NCBI GenBank assembly: GCA_019415925.1
Contig: DXYG01000001.1
Span: 16,940 to 80,939, forward strand
Length of the DNA: 64,000 nt
Direction: 5' to 3'
Source: Clostridiales bacterium
GTDB taxonomy: Bacteria; Bacillota; Clostridia; Oscillospirales; Acutalibacteraceae
Below the pieces are notes generated by a model. It worked only from the letters and a program-made list of their open reading frames with translations, had not been told where the DNA came from and made no database searches. Positions 44,652 through 53,855 of this stretch are shown here, piece by piece. Numbering within the stretch: the stretch's first letter is position 1; each line of letters begins with the position of its first letter. The position numbers and the translations under genes are program-made.

Positions 44652-45934
44652 TTTTTAGCCTCCTTTTCATAGTCCTGAACCTTTTGAATCAAGTCACGGT
44701 TATAGCGTACCCATTCATCATCAAATCGTTTTAGGAATTTATCGGTTGCGTCACTGCTGTTGTCCATAAGATAGGTCTGAATCATAGCGTCAACGCTCAT
44801 CTCACTGGGATAATGGTGATCCTGATAGTCAGCCATTCTGCCTTCCTCAATATAACTGCTCATTCCGTCAAGCATTGAGGGCAGCTTAAAATCTCCGTTT
44901 TTACAGGGGATTGAATTCTGGTCGTCAAGATAAATCTGTATTGTTTCATCCTCATACAGATAACGAAGCACCTCATACACAGCCTCTTTATTCTTGCTGT
45001 TCTTCATAACACAGAATTGAAGGTCAACACCCGAATTAAGCACATTGTCTTTCTCGTCGTCATTTGCAGGAAATACAAATGAATCGATGTTCATATCGGG
45101 ATTAACCGATTTAATCTGAGGAACGGCATAGCTGCCTATTGGATACATTGCTGACTGTCCTCTTGCAAAAGCTGTACAAGCGTCGTTGTAGCCGTAAGCG
45201 TACGGATTCGGTTCACAGTAGTCAAGCAGAGTTTTTATCTTTTCGGCTGTTTCTCTGTACTCCTTGCTGAAGGTGGTTTTGCCTGCATTCACCTGTGCGC
45301 AGGTATCAGATGGTGAAAGACCGACAGCAAGAGCGTTCCAAGGTGCAAGACAAGTCCAAGTATCTTTATATCCAAAATATAGCGGTTGAACTCCCGAAGC
45401 CTTGATTGTTTCGCAAAGCTCTGTGAACTCCGTCCATGTCTGCGGTATTTTCCAACCGTTCTCCTCAAACATATCCTTATTGTAAAGGATACCTGCCGCA
45501 TTTGCTACATAGGGCAATGCGTACACACCGTCTGTAGGAATAAACTCAAGCTCGTCCTCAATATCCATATAAGCCTGCTTAATATCAGATACACCCTCAA
45601 AATCTGATATATCCATAAACATATCGGCGTCAAGGAAATTTGAGTAGTTAATATCTCCGCCTATTCCGACAATGTCAGGATAATCCTCACGAATAAAGCG
45701 TGTCTTTAATATAGTCATTGCTTCATTCGGAGATTGAATTGTGAGGTGGATATTGTCGTGAGTTTCATTGAAGCCTTCCTCAATTTTCTCAAACGCAGCA
45801 ACCGCCTCCGGCTTATACTGTACAAGCTCAACTTCGATTTTATCTGTACCCTCTGAATTACAACCGCTCAACATCAACGAGGACAGCATAGCAACTATCA
45901 AAAATGAACTCAACAGTTTTTTTGTCTTTCTCAT
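44648..45934 (-). CDS. Sugar ABC transporter solute-binding lipoprotein
   Basis: A 428-residue family 1 extracellular binding protein. Signal peptide with lipobox LMLSGC at about residues 20-25, so the mature protein is anchored through Cys25. The body has the usual features of sugar-binding proteins (YKDTWTCLAPWNALAVGLSP, FARGQSAMYPIGSYAV). ATG 45934 is preceded by AAAGGAGGAAA, while the longer frame to 45991 has no such signal. First gene of the nine-gene operon; likely ligand is raffinose or a related alpha-galactoside, judged from the enzymes downstream. Confidence 0.92.
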   Translation of the reverse strand: MRKTKKLLSSFLIVAMLSSLMLSGCNSEGTDKIEVELVQYKPEAVAAFEKIEEGFNETHDNIHLTIQSPNEAMTILKTRFIREDYPDIVGIGGDINYSNFLDADMFMDISDFEGVSDIKQAYMDIEDELEFIPTDGVYALPYVANAAGILYNKDMFEENGWKIPQTWTEFTELCETIKASGVQPLYFGYKDTWTCLAPWNALAVGLSPSDTCAQVNAGKTTFSKEYRETAEKIKTLLDYCEPNPYAYGYNDACTAFARGQSAMYPIGSYAVPQIKSVNPDMNIDSFVFPANDDEKDNVLNSGVDLQFCVMKNSKNKEAVYEVLRYLYEDETIQIYLDDQNSIPCKNGDFKLPSMLDGMSSYIEEGRMADYQDHHYPSEMSVDAMIQTYLMDNSSDATDKFLKRFDDEWVRYNRDLIQKVQDYEKEAKK

Positions 45935-46138
45935 AGCATTTCCTCCTTTAATTTTCATATTATCCTGTATCTTTTGTATAAATTGTACCAATTTTTTCGC
46001 ATATGGTAAATATCAAATTGCAACATAATTATGTAAAAAATCTGCAAATATGTCCGTTTCTATAATTTATAAGTTGCATTTCGGCATATTTTATGGTATA
46101 TTTAGCATAAATAAAATATATCGAGGTTAATAAATCAT
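45935..46138. promoter_or_regulatory. Divergent promoter region of the raffinose operon and its regulator
   Basis: The 200-bp AT-rich gap between divergent genes must hold both promoters. On the - strand TACAAT near 45984-45989 is a possible -10. The repeated ATATG/GCATAT-type motifs (46006, 46047 and 46085) could be AraC-family sites. Exact sites cannot be fixed by eye. Confidence 0.45.
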
Positions 46139-46996
46139 ATGCAACATTTTGAATTTAAAGTATTCCCACAGAATAATTATATGGATCTTACCCTGATTCA
46201 GTTTGGCAGAGAGAGCTGCAAGGGCGGCTATTCCTTTGGTCCGGCTGCAAGAAACCACTATCTTTTTCATTTCGTAATATCAGGCAAGGGCACGCTGTAT
46301 GCCAATAATTCATCAGGCACAACCGACGTCTATAAAATAAATACCAACGAAGGCTTTATGCTTTTCCCCGGTCAGATATCTACATATATAGCCGATAACG
46401 ACGAGCCTTGGGAATATATTTGGCTTGAATTCGATGGATTTCAGGCAAAAGCTGCTATCAATGCAACCGGATTATCGCAAGACAAGCCTATATACCATCC
46501 GTTATCAATTGAGCTGCGTGAACACGCATTAGACGAAATGATTTACATTATCGCTCACAAGGAAGCTGCTCCACTGCATCTTATCGGGCATCTTTATTTA
46601 TTTCTTGATTACTTTACTCGCTCCGTAGCTACAAGCAAATCGCAAAACAAAAGAAAGAATAATTCGAGTCATTATTATATCAGTGAAGCAATCAAATTTA
46701 TTGAGCTGAATTATCAAAAAGATATTTCTGTTGAAGACATTGCTGAAAACTGCGGACTTAACAGAAACTATTTTGGAAAGAAGTTTAAAGAAGAATTCGG
46801 AAAAACACCGCAGGAATTTCTTATGCGTTTCCGAATGACTAAGGCAACCGAGCTTTTGGAACACTCCCAACTCTCAATCAGAGAAATAAGCTGTGCTGTG
46901 GGATATAACGACCAGCTCCACTTCTCCAGAGCATTTAAAAACACATATGGCATTTCACCCCGTCAATGGCGTGATAAATGCAGATCTGATTATTGA
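46139..46996 (+). CDS. AraC-family transcriptional regulator
   Basis: A 285-residue protein with an N-terminal cupin-like sugar-binding domain (FVISGKGTLYANNS, GFMLFPGQISTYIADN) and a C-terminal double HTH (VEDIAENCGLNRNYFGKKFK, IREISCAVGYNDQLHFSRAF, YGISPRQWR). It is divergent from the ABC-led operon, the usual arrangement for RafR/MsmR-like activators of alpha-galactoside genes. Likely an activator responding to raffinose or melibiose; ligand is inferred. Confidence 0.9.
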   Translation: MQHFEFKVFPQNNYMDLTLIQFGRESCKGGYSFGPAARNHYLFHFVISGKGTLYANNSSGTTDVYKINTNEGFMLFPGQISTYIADNDEPWEYIWLEFDGFQAKAAINATGLSQDKPIYHPLSIELREHALDEMIYIIAHKEAAPLHLIGHLYLFLDYFTRSVATSKSQNKRKNNSSHYYISEAIKFIELNYQKDISVEDIAENCGLNRNYFGKKFKEEFGKTPQEFLMRFRMTKATELLEHSQLSIREISCAVGYNDQLHFSRAFKNTYGISPRQWRDKCRSDY

Positions 46997-47116
46997 AATA
47001 AGGCATAGTTTAGACACCGCTGAACAAAAATCTCGTCGGCAGTCTTTATATTATTTTCACCGAAACGATGTAATCATCATCTAGAATTACTCCCACACGA
47101 TAAATAATAGAAAAAC

Positions 47117-47158
47117 AAAACTGCTTTACTGTTTAACCAGCGAAGCAGTTTTATTTTT
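47117..47158. terminator. Terminator downstream of the AraC gene
   Basis: AAAACTGCTT (47117) pairs with AAGCAGTTTT (47152) and is followed by ATTTTT. On the minus strand, 47160-47290 could encode a 30-residue tail (LSNKEFEIVSDLIDYMEDKK), perhaps a lost HTH protein, for which this stem would also fit. Confidence 0.7.
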
Positions 47159-47356
47159 AGTATTCATTTTTTATCTTCCATATAATCAATTAAATCGCTG
47201 ACGATTTCAAACTCTTTATTTGATAATTTCATAAGTTTTTCAGCAATTATATTTATCTCCTGATTATTAGTATTGACTCCTGTCAGAATATAGTGATATA
47301 ATTATTACAAATAACCACAATTTACACTTAAATGAGGAGAAAAAGGGGATAAAAAT

Positions 47357-48148
47357 ATGAAAAAGATACTTGCCGTTATCTTAACAGGAATTATTGCTGT
47401 CAGCAGTATTACAATGGTTTCTGCCGCAACCGAAAAAAGGTTGATAGGAGATGTAAATAACGACGGTGCTGTCAGCATTGCAGATGCAACCGACATTCAA
47501 AAATATCTTGCTTATATTATTGATTTAGATGATGAAGCACACATCTGTGCAGATACAGACGGAAACGGCAGTATTTCAATTGCTGATGCAACTTATCTTC
47601 AAAAATACCTTGCAGGAATAATAAGTGATTTTCCTGCAAATCAACCCGACCCGACAGAACCTACAACAGCACCCACACAACCCACAACAAAACCAACGGA
47701 ACCGACAACTAAACCAGAAACAGTAACACCAAACGAGATGGAACTGGAAATTTTAAGACTGGTTAATGTGGAGCGTGTAAAGTTAGGTCGTAAAGAACTT
47801 AAATTCGGCGATTTCTACTATGAAGCTGCTAAAACAAGAGCAAAAGAAATAGATACTCTTTTTTCTCATAAGAGACCTGATGGAAGAAGTTGTTTTACTG
47901 CGATTGAAGACTTGGGAATTCCTGTGCTAAATGATAGGTATGCAGGCGAAAATTGTGCCAGATATTTCAATGATGCTGAAACTGTCGTAAAAGGATTTAT
48001 GAATTCAGAGGGACACAGACAGAACATTATAGATTCATGTTTCGATTACCTCGCAGTCGCTGTATATGAAAGCGAAAAATACCCCGGTTACTATACAGTT
48101 GAACAACTTTTTTTAAGCGATGAAATTGATTGGGATAATTACGAGTAA
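47357..48148 (+). CDS. Secreted dockerin-CAP domain protein
   Basis: A 263-residue protein with a signal peptide (cut near VSAA-TE, residue 24), then at about 30-92 a type I-like dockerin with two calcium loops (GDVNNDGAVSIADATDIQKY and DTDGNGSISIADATYLQKYL). A Pro/Thr linker (about 95-125) leads to a C-terminal CAP/SCP domain (ILRLVNVERVKLGRKEL, FSHKRPDGRSCF, GENCARYF, MNSEGHRQNII). The dockerin is N-terminal, whereas it is usually C-terminal. Attachment to a cell-surface or cellulosome-like scaffold through a cohesin is expected. RBS GAGGAG; own terminator at 48160. Confidence 0.88.
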   Translation: MKKILAVILTGIIAVSSITMVSAATEKRLIGDVNNDGAVSIADATDIQKYLAYIIDLDDEAHICADTDGNGSISIADATYLQKYLAGIISDFPANQPDPTEPTTAPTQPTTKPTEPTTKPETVTPNEMELEILRLVNVERVKLGRKELKFGDFYYEAAKTRAKEIDTLFSHKRPDGRSCFTAIEDLGIPVLNDRYAGENCARYFNDAETVVKGFMNSEGHRQNIIDSCFDYLAVAVYESEKYPGYYTVEQLFLSDEIDWDNYE

Positions 48149-48159
48149 ACATATTAACC

Positions 48160-48196
48160 AAGAGGTCTCCTAATAGGAGACCTCTTCTGTTTTTTC
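48160..48196 (+). terminator. Terminator of the dockerin-CAP gene
   Basis: AAGAGGTCTCC and GGAGACCTCTT form a perfect stem with a short TAATA loop, followed by CTGTTTTTTC. Confidence 0.9.
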
Positions 48197-48270
48197 TCTC
48201 CTATATTTCATACTTTAACCATAGCACAGAGAAAACTGTGTCTAAATATTAAAGAAAGGAGTTTAAAAGA

Positions 48271-48327
48271 ATGATAAAAAACTCTAAACAGGTTTTGTTT
48301 CCGACTGCAGCCGAGCAATTTCCATAA
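48271..48327 (+). CDS. Possible 18-residue peptide ORF
   Basis: ATG 48271 follows AAAGGAG at ideal spacing and the frame encodes MIKNSKQVLFPTAAEQFP before TAA. It is only 4 bp from a terminator hairpin, so the unit RBS-ORF-terminator looks complete, though very short. Confidence 0.3.
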   Translation: MIKNSKQVLFPTAAEQFP

Positions 48328-48330
48328 AGT

Positions 48331-48370
48331 AAAATCCTATCTGACTGCAATAGCCAGATAGGATTTTTTA
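48331..48370. terminator. Bidirectional hairpin terminator
   Basis: AAAATCCTATCTG pairs with CAGATAGGATTTTTT. It serves the - strand LRR gene (stop at 48390) and/or the small + strand ORF. Confidence 0.8.
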
Positions 48371-48389
48371 ATCAGTGGTTTCTTAAGTG

Positions 48390-50969
48390 TTATCCGAGTG
48401 AGGGGATAAGTTGTGCAAGATATTTTTGTATTTGGGTTGCATCTGCAATTGATACACTTCCATCGCCGTTTGTATCTGCTACAGCAAGCTGTTCATCATC
48501 AAAATCAACAATGTTTGCAAGGTGTTTTTGAAGTGTTGTTGCGTCTGCAATGCTAATTACTCCGTCACCGTTGACATCGCCTAAAACCTCAGGTTCTTTT
48601 GTCGGAGCTTCGCCTAAGCTGATAAATTCAAAGCCGTTGTCGTTTGCGTAGGTTTCAGCCGCTGAGCCTGAGTAGCCTGTGATTTTAAAGCCGTCAATTT
48701 TGACCTCATTGTATTCATCATCATAGTAGTAACCAAATGCATAGTTGTCAATATATTTAACACTTGCAGGGATTGTTATGCTTGTTAGGCTTGTGCAGTC
48801 TGAAAATGCCTGAAAGCCAATGCTTGTAACACTGTTGGGGATCGTTATGCTTGCAAGGCTTGTGCAGTTTTCAAATGTCCAATCGCCGATACTGGTAACG
48901 CTGTCGGGGATTGTTATGCTTGTAAGGTTTGTGCAGTCGGAAAAAGCATAATCGCCAATACCTTTTGTACCGTCTTTTACTGTGATGGTAGTATTCTGTG
49001 GCATTTCACCTTTGTATTTATACAACACCTTTCCGACATATACAACACCGTCAGGCTGATTATCATACCATGCGGTATTTTCAAATGCACCACCGCCAAT
49101 GTTTGTAACGCTGTCGGGGATTGTTATGCTTGTAAGGTTTGTGCAGCAATTAAATGCATACTCGCCAATGCTTGTAACACTGTTGGGGATTGTTATGCTT
49201 GCAAGGCTTGTGCAGTCGCAAAATGCATAATCGCCAATACCTTTTGTACCGTCTTTTACTGTGATGGTAGTATTCTGTGGCATTTCACCTTTGTATTTAT
49301 ACAACACCTTTCCGACATATACAACACCGTCAGGCTGATTATCATACCATGCGGTATTTTCAAATGCACCAGAGCCAATTTCTGTAACGCTGTCGGGGAT
49401 TGTTATGCTTGTTAGGCTTGTGCAACCGGAAAATGCATAATAGTCAATTTCTGTAACACTGTTGGGGATTGTTATGCTTGCAAGGCTTGTGCAGTCGCAA
49501 AATGCCTGAAAGCCAATGCTTGTAACACTGTTGGGGATTGTTATGCTTGTAAGGCTTGTGCAGCCCCAAAATGCACCATAGCCAATACTTGTTACCTTTT
49601 TGCCGTCAAGCTCTGACGGAATAGTAAACTCTGTTGCACTGCCTGTGTAGCCTGTGATTACAATTTCGCCGTTATCGGTTAGCTCATATTCAAGACAAAA
49701 TTCTACAGGCAAATCACCTAAGCTGATAAATTCAAAGCCGTTGTCGTTTGCATAGGTTTCAGCCGCTGAGCCTGAGTAGCCTGTGATTTTAAAGCCGTCA
49801 ATTTTGACCTCATTGTATTCATCATCATAGTAGTAACCAAATGCATTGTCGTCAATATATTTAACACTTGCAGGGATTGTTATGCTTGTTAGGCTTGTGC
49901 AGTGTCTAAATGCAGCATAGCCAATTTCTGTAACGCTGTCGGGGATTGTTATGCTTGCAAGGCTTGTGCAGCCCCAAAATGCACCATAGCCAATGCTTGT
50001 AACGCTGTCGGGGATTGAATATGAAGAAGAATTTTTACCTGCCGGGCAACAAACAAGTGTTTTTACCTCTTTGTCAAACAAAACTCCGTCTATTTCTGTA
50101 TAACTCTCATTTTTGCTGTCAACATAAATATTAGCAAGGCTTGTGCAGTTTTCAAATGTCCAATCGCCGATACTGGTAACGCTGTCGGGGATTGTTATGC
50201 TTGTAAGGTTTGTGCAGTCGGAAAAAGCATAATCGCCAATACCTTTTGTACCGTCTTTTACTGTGATGGTAGTATTCTGTGGCATTTCACCTTTGTATTT
50301 ATACAACACCTTTCCGACATATACAACACCGTCAGGCTGATTATCATACCATGCGGTATTAAAAAATGCACCAGAGCCAATTTCTGTAACGCTGTCGGGG
50401 ATTGTTATGCTTGCAAGGCTTGTGCAGTTTTCAAATGTACCATAGCCAATCTCTGTAACACTGTCGGGGATTGTTATGCTTGTTAGGCTTGTGCAACCGG
50501 AAAATGCATACTCGCCAATGCTTGTAACACTGTTGGGGATTGTTATGCTTGCAAGGCTTGTGCAGTCGCAAAATGCAAAATAACCAATGCTTGTAACACT
50601 GTTAGGGATTGTTATGCTTGTTAGGCTTGTGCAGTCGTAAAATGCAAGCTCGCCAATGCTTGTAACACTGTTGGGGATTGTTATGCTTGTTAGGCTTGTG
50701 CAGTTTTCAAATGCAACATAGCCAATACTTGTTACCTTTTTCCCGTCAAGCTCTGACGGAATAGTAACCTCTGCCGCACTGCCTGTGTAGCCTGTAATTT
50801 CAGCAGTGCCGTCATCAAGTAATTCGTACTCAAAATCACCGCTTGTTTCACCTGTGATGACAGCCTGTGTTTGTGCCGCTGTAGCTGTCAGCGGTGCTAT
50901 CACTGCTGTGCTTAACAGCATAACCGCTGCAAGGCAAGTTGATATTACCTTTTTAAATTTACTTTTCAT
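48390..50969 (-). CDS. Secreted BspA-type leucine-rich-repeat protein with C-terminal dockerin
   Basis: An 859-residue protein. Signal peptide ([20 protein letters not shown]...TATA), then many LRR_5/BspA repeats of about 23 residues (pattern [21 protein letters not shown]), and a C-terminal type I-like dockerin ([20 protein letters not shown] and [20 protein letters not shown]). The repeat region is two related modules: GYTGSA..x.[15 protein letters not shown] occurs at the start of each. A 123-bp block ([20 protein letters not shown]...) is present three times almost unchanged. ATG 50969 has GAGGAGGAAA upstream. It likely attaches to a scaffold and binds host or plant ligands; the ligand is unknown. 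Confidence 0.9.
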   Translation of the reverse strand: MKSKFKKVISTCLAAVMLLSTAVIAPLTATAAQTQAVITGETSGDFEYELLDDGTAEITGYTGSAAEVTIPSELDGKKVTSIGYVAFENCTSLTSITIPNSVTSIGELAFYDCTSLTSITIPNSVTSIGYFAFCDCTSLASITIPNSVTSIGEYAFSGCTSLTSITIPDSVTEIGYGTFENCTSLASITIPDSVTEIGSGAFFNTAWYDNQPDGVVYVGKVLYKYKGEMPQNTTITVKDGTKGIGDYAFSDCTNLTSITIPDSVTSIGDWTFENCTSLANIYVDSKNESYTEIDGVLFDKEVKTLVCCPAGKNSSSYSIPDSVTSIGYGAFWGCTSLASITIPDSVTEIGYAAFRHCTSLTSITIPASVKYIDDNAFGYYYDDEYNEVKIDGFKITGYSGSAAETYANDNGFEFISLGDLPVEFCLEYELTDNGEIVITGYTGSATEFTIPSELDGKKVTSIGYGAFWGCTSLTSITIPNSVTSIGFQAFCDCTSLASITIPNSVTEIDYYAFSGCTSLTSITIPDSVTEIGSGAFENTAWYDNQPDGVVYVGKVLYKYKGEMPQNTTITVKDGTKGIGDYAFCDCTSLASITIPNSVTSIGEYAFNCCTNLTSITIPDSVTNIGGGAFENTAWYDNQPDGVVYVGKVLYKYKGEMPQNTTITVKDGTKGIGDYAFSDCTNLTSITIPDSVTSIGDWTFENCTSLASITIPNSVTSIGFQAFSDCTSLTSITIPASVKYIDNYAFGYYYDDEYNEVKIDGFKITGYSGSAAETYANDNGFEFISLGEAPTKEPEVLGDVNGDGVISIADATTLQKHLANIVDFDDEQLAVADTNGDGSVSIADATQIQKYLAQLIPSLG
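48955..50358. repeat. Internal DNA repeats of the LRR gene
   Basis: A 123-bp block starting CCAATACCTTTTGTACCGTC occurs at 48955-49077, 49234-49356 and 50236-50358, apparently identical. Another block (CCTAAGCTGATAAATTCAAA...) is at 48613 and 49717, 1104 bp apart, an exact multiple of three. This shows recent in-frame module duplication. Confidence 0.85.
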
Positions 50970-51050
50970 TGTCTGTTTCCTCCTCAAATATAAAAATTGA
51001 TACCCAAAGCCACACACGAAAAAAACATAGCCTTGATTGCTGTGAAACAA

Positions 51051-51326
51051 ATTTTACCACCGCAAAAGCATATTTTAATAGAGCGTTTTTACCGAAATAA
51101 AGCACTTGCTAAATAGGGCGATGAATTTACAATTTTTCACAAATTAATTCTATCATATTAAATATTAAAATGCAATAAGTATACTGAATTTTGTTACTTT
51201 TCAACAAAGAAAAAATCAAGTCGAAAAGCGTTATAAAAGACTTTTCGACCTGACTTTAATTTTGCTTGTTTTTTATTGTTCGGTATTTTACATCTTTGGT
51301 CATTATCGGCTAAAAGCGACAGGCTA
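51051..51326. other. Intergenic region upstream of the LRR gene
   Basis: AT-rich. TCAAGTCGAAAAG and CTTTTCGACCTGA near 51218-51255 form a hairpin with a trailing TTTAATTTTGC, a likely terminator. No gene is seen. Confidence 0.5.
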
Positions 51327-51510
51327 TATATTAAACCTTATCGCAGGGTCATACTGTGAGCCGTCAAGCCAACATTCAAAGTGCAGATGTGCGCCGAAGG
51401 AATTACCCGAATTACCGATATAGCCTATAGTTTCACCGGCGCTTACGCTTTCTCCCTCATTGACTGCTACAAGACTACAATGCGCATCAGTAATTCGATT
51501 CGCTCGCATT
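51327..51510 (-). pseudogene. M23 peptidase C-terminal fragment
   Basis: The minus strand encodes NRITDAHCSLVAVNEGESVS, then GETIGYIGNSGNSFGAHLHF and a short tail. GNSG.S.GAHLHFE is the conserved end of LytM/M23 endopeptidases, including the last HxH zinc motif. The upstream catalytic part is missing and the fragment is fused to a different gene remnant at about 51500. Confidence 0.7.
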
Positions 51511-52375
51511 TTGCGGCGGATTTTGCCCATTGGGCGGTGTTAATTAATTCCCTTGTAATATGTCCGCCGTTGTACTTAATACCTTCACGCAGAGCGCTGT
51601 CAAAAGTCTCACGGCCTGCCCTTTTAACAGATTCTGTCATACTCGTTTTCAGGAATTCCATATAAATAAATCCGCAGATGTCTCCGATTAACTTACCAAT
51701 TGCCTTGCCGCCCATTTCCATTGCGCTCTTTAACCAGCCCTCGAGCATTTTGAGGAAGCCTCGTTTTGAGTTGCTTCTTTTTCCGCTTAACGTATACACA
51801 AGCGAAACAATTGCGCTTGCGAATACTCCCTTGCCGACCAATCCTCCGATAAAATACAGAGGATTGGTACTCATTCCTACACCATATAATGTGATAGTAT
51901 TGATGAACTGAGACAGCGGCAGGCTAATATGACACGCTCTGAGGATATAGAGAATCAGCCATACTGCCGAAATTGCCAGAGTGGGGATAAATGATTTTGG
52001 TGTTTTAAAGAAGTTCTTAAACGACAAAAGCACATTATTAAAACCGCCCGAAACAATAGTCGTGGGACTAGGAAGCATTCTGACTGAGCCGAGAGCGAAT
52101 TCGCCCGGGGTGACGGGTGCCGAGAACATTGTTCTTTCGACTGTTTGCGCTATGGTTTTTATGCCAGGTTAATTTGATCTTTCGCTTTCGTGACTTTGGT
52201 GTCGTGTTTTACAGTCTGTACAGCCGTTTCTGCCTGTCTGTCAACGACAGGCTTGCCGCAGGCGGGACAGAATTTTGACGTTGCCTTCAGCTCTGCACCG
52301 CATTCGGCACACCTCTGTTCGGTTGGCAGAGTTTGAGCTTTTACAAGCTCTCCGCACTTGTTGCAGAACTTAGCG
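51475..52375 (-). pseudogene. Zinc-ribbon membrane protein, broken
   Basis: From 52375 downward the minus strand encodes FCNKCGELVKA, RCAECGAELKATSKFCPACG (two CxxC zinc ribbons) and VKHDTKVTKAKDQINLA. A one-base frameshift near 52165 follows, then KTIAQTVERTMFSAPVTPGE and a region with several TM helices (IPTLAISAVWLILYILRACH, YFIGGLVGKGVFASAIVSLV). The 3' end is cut at the M23 fragment and the 5' end at the regulator fragment, so it is a chimeric remnant. The original family is not recognised. Confidence 0.65.
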
Positions 52376-52377
52376 CT

Positions 52378-53001
52378 GTTACATCATTTGTTGTGGGTAT
52401 GGTAGACCAAATCGGCTCGTTTTCTGCTGATATAATAAAACCTCCTCTGTCCTTTGAAACAGCGACAGAAAAAACGGCTTTAAGTGATAATCAGCCCCTC
52501 TATCACGGAATGGCAGGCTTGCAAACTGCCGTTCTCCGCTTTCTGGGTAATGTCATAGAAAGGAAAGAAAAGGATTTATATCTATACTCTGACCAAAATA
52601 TAGATTGGATTACCACCGACAAATCCTTTCAACAAAAATGGATGTCGCTTATGATTCAGTGTGTAACAAGCGGCGTGAAAATTCACATCATTCATAATAT
52701 CGAACGAAACCTGGTTGAAATCGGCGAAGCAACTCGCAGTTGGCTCCCTCTTTATCCGTCGGGACAAATTGAATCATTTTACCTTGACGGACAGAAAAAC
52801 ACGATTTTTTCAACAACACTGTTCTTATGCCCGGGCTATGCTTGTATTTACGGCAACAATGTTGTCGGCACGGAAAACAAAAGCGGAAATTATCTGTACG
52901 AAACCGAACCTGAAAAGATAAATCTGTGCCGTCAGTTCTTTGATACGCTACTCGGCAAAGCTCGCCGTCTTATCAGAATATGCAAAACCGCCGATTTTTA
53001 A
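52378..53001 (+). pseudogene. Truncated second copy of the regulator-like gene of 3-1049
   Basis: SFVVGMVDQIGSFSADIIKP leads into LYHGMAGLQTAVLRFLGNVI, nearly the same as the protein at 3-1049. It breaks off after CKTADF, followed by a stop. In the first copy a GATTTTT sits at the same place (498) and again in the terminator (1108); here the two are joined, and the sequence afterwards (AAGCTTATTTTATT) equals the post-terminator DNA of copy 1. About 610 bp were thus deleted between short repeats. Confidence 0.8.
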
Positions 53002-53020
53002 GCTTATTTTATTTTCTTAG

Positions 53021-53179
53021 GGAAACACTGATTAAATCGTTTGTGCATATTGCGCCGTCAGATTTTTCGTCAGGTTGCACAAACAAACCGCAGTAATGCT
53101 GACGCATTACGAGGATTTTTTGGGCAAGCTGACGGGAAATATGCAAGCAATCTTATGATGTGATTTATTCAGTGTTTCC
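53021..53179. mobile_element. MITE of IS5-type, 159 bp
   Basis: It begins GGAAACACTGATTAAATC and ends GATTTATTCAGTGTTTCC (imperfect inverted repeats) and is flanked on both sides by TTAG, which fits the 4-bp YTAR target duplication of IS5-group elements. No ORF. A truncated copy is at 61341-61386, and an IS5-like transposase scrap lies 260 bp away. Confidence 0.75.
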
Positions 53180-53187
53180 TTAGTTTG

Positions 53188-53424
53188 TCTTTTGCCGGAT
53201 ATGACGGAGAAGCCATTTTGCACCGCATGGATTTAATGGGAATAGCTATATCAACCGGCTCTGCATGTAATAGTAAAAACACAGAAATTTCACATGTCTT
53301 GCAAGCGATTAAGTTAGATGACAGTTTGGCAAAAGGCACCATTCGCATTTCTTTAGGGAAAAATAATACAGAAGAAGATGTAAAAATAATTGCAACAGCT
53401 CTACTAAAAATAATAAATCATTAG
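53188..53424 (+). pseudogene. Cysteine desulfurase, C-terminal fragment
   Basis: The + strand encodes LSFAGYDGEAILHRMDLMGI, then AISTGSACNSKNTEISHVLQ and GTIRISLGKNNTEEDV. STGSAC.S contains the catalytic Cys loop of NifS/IscS/DndA-type enzymes. The PLP lysine domain is absent. It begins directly at the MITE's target site, so only the last 78 codons survive. Confidence 0.75.
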
Positions 53425-53590
53425 AATCACTGAATAAATCACGCTTTTCTATTCCTATATATCCCGAATCTCCGTACACAAGTTCATCGTCTTCACGCAA
53501 CAGATTATGAGTTTCTGTAATATCATGAACATTGGCTATTGCCGTAACATTTACAATGGGAGTGGCACGAAATTTCCAAAACAGCATAAA
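53425..53590 (-). pseudogene. IS5-family transposase fragment
   Basis: On the minus strand ATPIVNVTAIANVHDITETH, then LLREDDELVYGDSGYIGIEK, resembles the core of IS5-type DDE transposases (A.VHD....LL....E.VYGDSGY.G.EKR), including the second catalytic Asp. Both ends are lost. The flanking CACTGAATAAATC resembles the MITE end. Confidence 0.7.
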
Positions 53591-53855
53591 ACCCGATTCT
53601 GCTTCATACAGTCTTTCATATTTTTGCGGTATGTGTTATACTTATTTTGGATGTTTATGTCCGAGAAGTTCTTTTATATTAGAACGGAGTATTTACCGCC
53701 AAGGTTATACGATTCGTTAGAAAACAAATTTGCAGGCTGTGTACGCAATGCTTTTGTTCTCTTATGTTATAATAACCTAATATCATACAAAAACCAAAAA
53801 TTTGAACGTCTGAAATAATTAACTTATCGCTGATTAAAAATCGGAGGTGTCTTAT
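53591..53855. other. No convincing gene
   Basis: About 265 bp between the IS5 scrap and the LytTR gene. Frames on the + strand (up to about 100 codons) have unlikely composition. It probably contains the LytTR gene promoter. Confidence 0.4.

Noticed and set aside
45935..46138. Riboswitch or attenuator upstream of the raffinose operon
   Set aside because: The region is AT-rich without a stable hairpin pair; an AraC-controlled promoter explains it.
48390..50960. Regularly spaced near-identical repeats resembling a CRISPR array
   Set aside because: They lie inside one long open frame and encode leucine-rich repeats; spacing is in multiples of three and there are no unique spacers or cas genes.
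53507..53818. 103-codon + strand frame after the IS5 scrap
   Set aside because: First third is antisense to the transposase fragment, and the rest has no recognisable domain or RBS.
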